NCBI RefSeq assembly: GCF_012273895.1
Contig: NC_052103.1
Location: 3,906,001 to 3,970,000 of the forward strand
Length of the DNA: 64,000 nucleotides
DNA from: Zerene cesonia
Lineage: Eukaryota; Arthropoda; Insecta; Lepidoptera; Pieridae
Direction of reading: 5' to 3'
The notes under the pieces are model-generated. The model was not told where the DNA came from, made no database searches, and saw only the letters and a program-made list of their open reading frames with translations. The position numbers and the translations under genes were made by a program. Below, piece after piece: positions 59,889-64,000 of this stretch. The first letter of the stretch is position 1. Every line of letters starts with the position of its first letter.

Positions 59889-62800
59889 GTTTTTTTAATA
59901 AAGCTATATATATATGTAAATATATATAGTTTTATTAAAAATAGTTCAAAATTATTTAAAAAATGACTTTAAATATTGTGTCAATAGAATATTATGTACA
60001 AAATGATAAATAGTAATAGATAATATAGATATTAGAAATACAGACAAAAGTAATGTATGGTTAATAGTCATCCATCATCATATAATAAACTCTTGAAACA
60101 ACGTTTACAATAGTTCAGAGCTTTACAACATTTTGGCCTGGAGCTTAGCTGTTTATTTTAATATCATAATCAAGTACCTAGTAAATATGGTATGCTTTAC
60201 GATTTGTATTTATGAGTATCTATCCGCCGTATGGCAACCCAGTATGGTGTGATGGGTTCAGCTGTCGTCGAATGCATTCTACAAGTGTTTCAAGGGCGAT
60301 TATGAAATAATTTCATTGTGACAAGAGTTCTTACAACCCTCTTAAATTATTTAGCGTAGATATAAATTTATTTTTCTTTATACTCAATTTTTATTTGTAG
60401 GTAGTTTAAGTTTGACGTGTGCAGAATAACGCATTTAATATATTGTTCATCATCCAAGATTATTATTTTTGTTTTCAAATTCACTTTATAACTAAATTAT
60501 AGTTCGAAAATATAAGAATCAAATAACTAAATTACTAAAATGTAACTTCTGTATGATCAACAATATTTTAATTACATAATTAGGCGTGAAAAAATCACGG
60601 AGAGATCAATGAAATAATTACAGAGTACTTCATTTAGCGCAGAAATATCTCTCGCCACATGATTACCATAATTAAAGATAACACTACAAGCTACTATTAG
60701 TGTAAAGAGGGCTAATTATTGAACAAAACATGGTCCTCTTGCCAGCGCCCCTGTGTTCGTGCGGTGTGCTTTCTACGCCTTGTTAAATTTATCAAAGAAT
60801 ATTCGGTAGATCATGTGGATACTCTCTTATGTACTCTTTTTATTATTAGTATGGAATAATATTATGTCGTCGTAAAACGTCAAAAAATGAACCTTTTTAT
60901 CGTTTTAATTTAGATCAATTTGGTTTAGAATACGTATATGTATAACTCTTTGTTTATTAAAGAAAAAAGTGCACTTAATATATCTATATAAATAGAAAAT
61001 GGTATCAAACAAAGGAGACAAATTGTTCTCCGGAAGCCAAAAAGCATAGTAGCTACATATATATTTGTATACTATGCTGCCTGTGCTACTTATAAAATTA
61101 AAATTAAAAGAGGTTTTGCTTTAAATAGTTCAATAAAATAATAAGATTAAGTATTAATAACATGCAGTGTTATTCATTTACACGTTTTAAGTATGTATTA
61201 GTGAAAATTTAACATCATATCCATTCAAAGATAAAATATAAATGAAAAAGATAGAGCTGCATCTATTTTATTTATAATCTATATATGATTCGGGTACAAA
61301 ACGAATCGGCAAGAGGGGGAGGCGTGGTAGCACCCCGCTGAGCGCGTCTGTCGCTGTGTTGCATACAGAAAAAATATAATTCTAACTATTGTACCGAATT
61401 GTATTGGCAACCCCGATGACAGGTCGCCGTTGGACACATGTTTGAGGCATTTTAGGCCAATTCCTTTGCCTAATGGGTGGTGTTTTAATGCTTTACGATT
61501 TATTGTATAGGGTCGCTCGCCCCCAACTTAGTTTTAATGTTGTTAATGGTGAAATTAAGGCTACGTATAGGCAAAATATTATAATATTTGTAATATAGGG
61601 TCCTTACTTCTTTTTCTAAGAAGAGTAAAGTTACTAAGAACCAACTTAAGGATGGTATAATCATAGTTTGGAGCAAGATTTAAAAAGTATTCATGTAGTA
61701 CAGCATATTTTAAGTTCTGTTGATTTTAAAATCGAATTGAGAACAATACTAAACTAATTAAAAAAATTATATGATACTTATGTATAATTTATGTAATAGG
61801 TACTGTTTTTAAATGTACAAACTACCTTTCCGTTTCATTTTACATACATTTTAACAGTCTTTCCTATACCTACTAAAATAATAGTTCTAGTAGTGTCAAA
61901 AGCAGTGAATGAACTATGGGAGGTATCATCAATCAATAAGCGATTGTTTTTGTCCGACGATACATGATTGACGTTTAGACAGTGCTTGGGAAATGAGGTG
62001 TAGGAACTGTTTTGAAATACATCCCACTTATGATATAAAAAGCTCAAATTATAGAAAGTTAATCTGTTGATACTCCTTAGCAGATCTAAGAACAGGAACG
62101 CTGAAATTATATGCTTAGTATGTATGCTTAGATCTTAAATATTATACGACAGATTTTTATGAGGGCTTTTTTAGTAGATAGAGTATTTTCAGAGGAAGGA
62201 GTTTATATGTATGTATCATGTATTATTGCACTTGTGCGTAGCCGGGGCGGGTCGCTAGTCTAAAATTAAGAGATTAGATAAAAATTATCCTATCACCCAA
62301 GTCAGCTCATACCCTGTCTGTATATCAAATTTAATCAAAATCCGTTAAGAATTTTCAACGTGATCGACGGACAAACTTCCAAACAAACAAGCTTTCACAT
62401 TTATAATTATGTGCATATCGGGTAAGTCTGTAAACCGGCATGTTACCCCTATATTACAAGAGTAAGGCGGTCAGCTAGTGACCAGTGTTATATTTAGCTT
62501 AGATATTAATCAAATTAAGAACATACTTAATAGTAAAGAACTGCTGTTTGGATGAGCTAGTCACTGGTGTTGTAATAAATAGATGAACATATTTACATTT
62601 ACGCTATTGATATATACGATGGGTGCACTTTAGTGTATCAAATTGCATAGAAATACTTTTTTTTTGTTGTTTGATCAGTTTTAACACAAAAGTTATATTT
62701 TTTTTTTTCACTAAGATTATTCAGTATGTACCCGCATCAACATGTTCTTACTAGAACTTCTTTTTTATTAGTAGGATATATAGGAAGCTCTTTTACATGA

Positions 62801-64000
62801 TATGCAGTAGATACAAGCGAATTATTATATTTCAACTTTTTTATAAAGGACATAATATTCAAACATATTTCATATAAATATTATAAATACGTTGATAATG
62901 TTTCAACGTTTAACGTTGACAAAGCAAACGGATGACACAATACATTGAAAAAAAAAACCACACAAAAAAAAGTCCAAAAAAACGAATAGGTATTCAAATC
63001 CTCTCCTGACGATTAAATTCGTTATAAAGTCAATTCCATTTAAAAATTCCCCTACGAAGCGTCGCATTACAGCTTATCTATGAATGTTGCAGGCGTCCGC
63101 ACCCTTCAGACGTTATCGTGATACTGGCAGATTTGGTAACAATAACACCCCCTTCCCCCACCTTATCTCCCAACCAATCACAAGGGGACGATTGAACGTT
63201 CAAATTTAGAACCTCATAATTTCTGATATCAACCTACTCGGAATGTTTACTCATCTGCTTATTCGAATATTTTGTTATGTTTTGAACGTTTTCTGTAAAT
63301 AATGGCTTTCATTTACTATTGTCACTTCTCAACAATGCTTTTCAATATTGTTATTACTAAGGAATAACAAAAATTCGAATGAGCCATTTTCATGGTTTTC
63401 GTTTTAAAACATGTTACTGTTGATTTAAGTAACAAAATAAGAATGTTGCTTTCCTATTTTTTTTAATAAATTATTATACGCCCAAACCTCAAAGGCTTAT
63501 ACAGAAAATAATTGTATTAAACAAACAAATATAAATATCTATGCTATAAATCTCTGTACCATAAGGAATCTTGATGCCGATTTCAAATTACTATTTTTCC
63601 CGTTCTCATATCAGGGGCAAGTAACTTATCCCAAGAACGCTTAAATCCGCGAGATACTACAAATTTACTTAACCATATCTCAAAAGCTCTCTATAATATG
63701 TTCGGAATTAAACAGAGCGTCCTAGTGAAATTAGGGCACAATATAGCCAAAATTAATTGTACATTACAATGGTTCTCCCTCAGAAGCAAAGCAACTGGCC
63801 ACATTTTACGTGTGAGCACACCCTGGAGGGTATAGCGCGAACATTGCGAACAACTGTTACGATATTGATATGTTTTATATTGCGGATCAGTGCTGAATGG
63901 GAGCAGCCACTCGGGTATATCATAAAGTTATCTGTTCGGTGCGGTTTAATGGCTGTAGCGATTTTGTTGTTAATCAAGTTGTGATGGTTTCCAGTGCTTC
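59889..64000. other. Intergenic DNA, no gene seen
   Basis: AT-rich. About 62310-62400 (AAATCCGTTAAGAATTTTCA ... AAACAAACAAGCTTTCACAT) resembles an RTE-type LINE 3' end. About 62230-62260 and 62410-62480 end in GGTCGCTAGT and GGTCAGCTAGT and may be decayed Helitron-like ends. The open frames near 63757-63984 overlap on both strands and show no family features. Confidence 0.4.

Noticed and set aside
63757..63984. 75-codon plus-strand frame with a hydrophobic end
   Set aside because: Overlaps a frame of similar length on the other strand. No splice or family support.
1..64000. CRISPR arrays, operons, riboswitches, prokaryotic promoters
   Set aside because: The window is a eukaryotic nuclear genome with spliced genes. 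No regularly spaced repeats of that type were seen.

Overview
The window is AT-rich eukaryotic DNA with long introns, GT-AG splice sites and many non-autonomous transposons of the kind common in butterflies and moths: short Helitrons that start TCCTACTAATATTATAAA and end in a small GC hairpin plus CTAG. It is most likely a lepidopteran draft scaffold. It has two gaps of exactly 1000 N (21876-22875 and 39067-40066), so there are three contigs, called here A (1-21875), B (22876-39066) and C (40067-64000). Two protein-coding genes are recognisable. The first is the last coding exon of an MBD4-like mismatch DNA glycosylase (6922-7649, + strand). The second is a complete KDM2 (JHDM1/FBXL10-11 type) histone H3K36 demethylase. 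In 21 coding exons it encodes a JmjC catalytic domain, a CXXC CpG-binding zinc finger, a PHD finger, an F-box and leucine-rich repeats, 1015 codons in all. || Layout. 1-6.9 kb: intergenic DNA with Helitrons and microsatellites. 6.9-7.65 kb: MBD4-like exon. 7.65-11.9 kb: intergenic DNA with three Helitrons. 12.1-13.9 kb: KDM2 exons 1-2 (+). 14-21.9 kb: intron 2, including a tRNA-like hairpin and small insertions. 22.9-25.4 kb: KDM2 exons 3-7, on the minus strand. 26.5-38.65 kb: a reverse-complement second copy of 9862-21875, again carrying exons 1-2. 38.7-39.07 kb: start of a probable LTR retrotransposon. 40.1-47.4 kb: KDM2 exons 8-21 (+). 47.4-50.7 kb: probable long 3' UTR. 50.7-64 kb: no secure gene; SINE-like and Helitron copies, hairpins and one weak candidate first exon. 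|| The strand switch inside KDM2 and the 12-kb inverted repeat have one simple explanation: contig B is placed backwards and overlaps contig A as the other haplotype. If B is flipped, exons 1-21 run in order on one strand with every intron phase compatible, and a pair of inverted transposon ends then faces across the second gap. The misplaced contig therefore gives an allele-to-allele comparison. It shows a paired G-C to T-A change in a tRNA-like hairpin, a 97-bp insertion with an 11-bp target duplication, and a foldback element that differs between copies. || The most interesting biological leads are: (1) a 54-codon, in-frame, acidic and repetitive extension immediately after the KDM2 stop codon, a candidate for stop-codon readthrough; (2) the tRNA-like hairpin with the paired change; (3) a 30-bp tandem duplication over the F-box splice donor that gives an in-frame alternative donor; (4) a hairpin abutting the KDM2 start codon. 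Both genes belong to families tied to CpG chemistry or chromatin and they lie 4.5 kb apart on the same strand.
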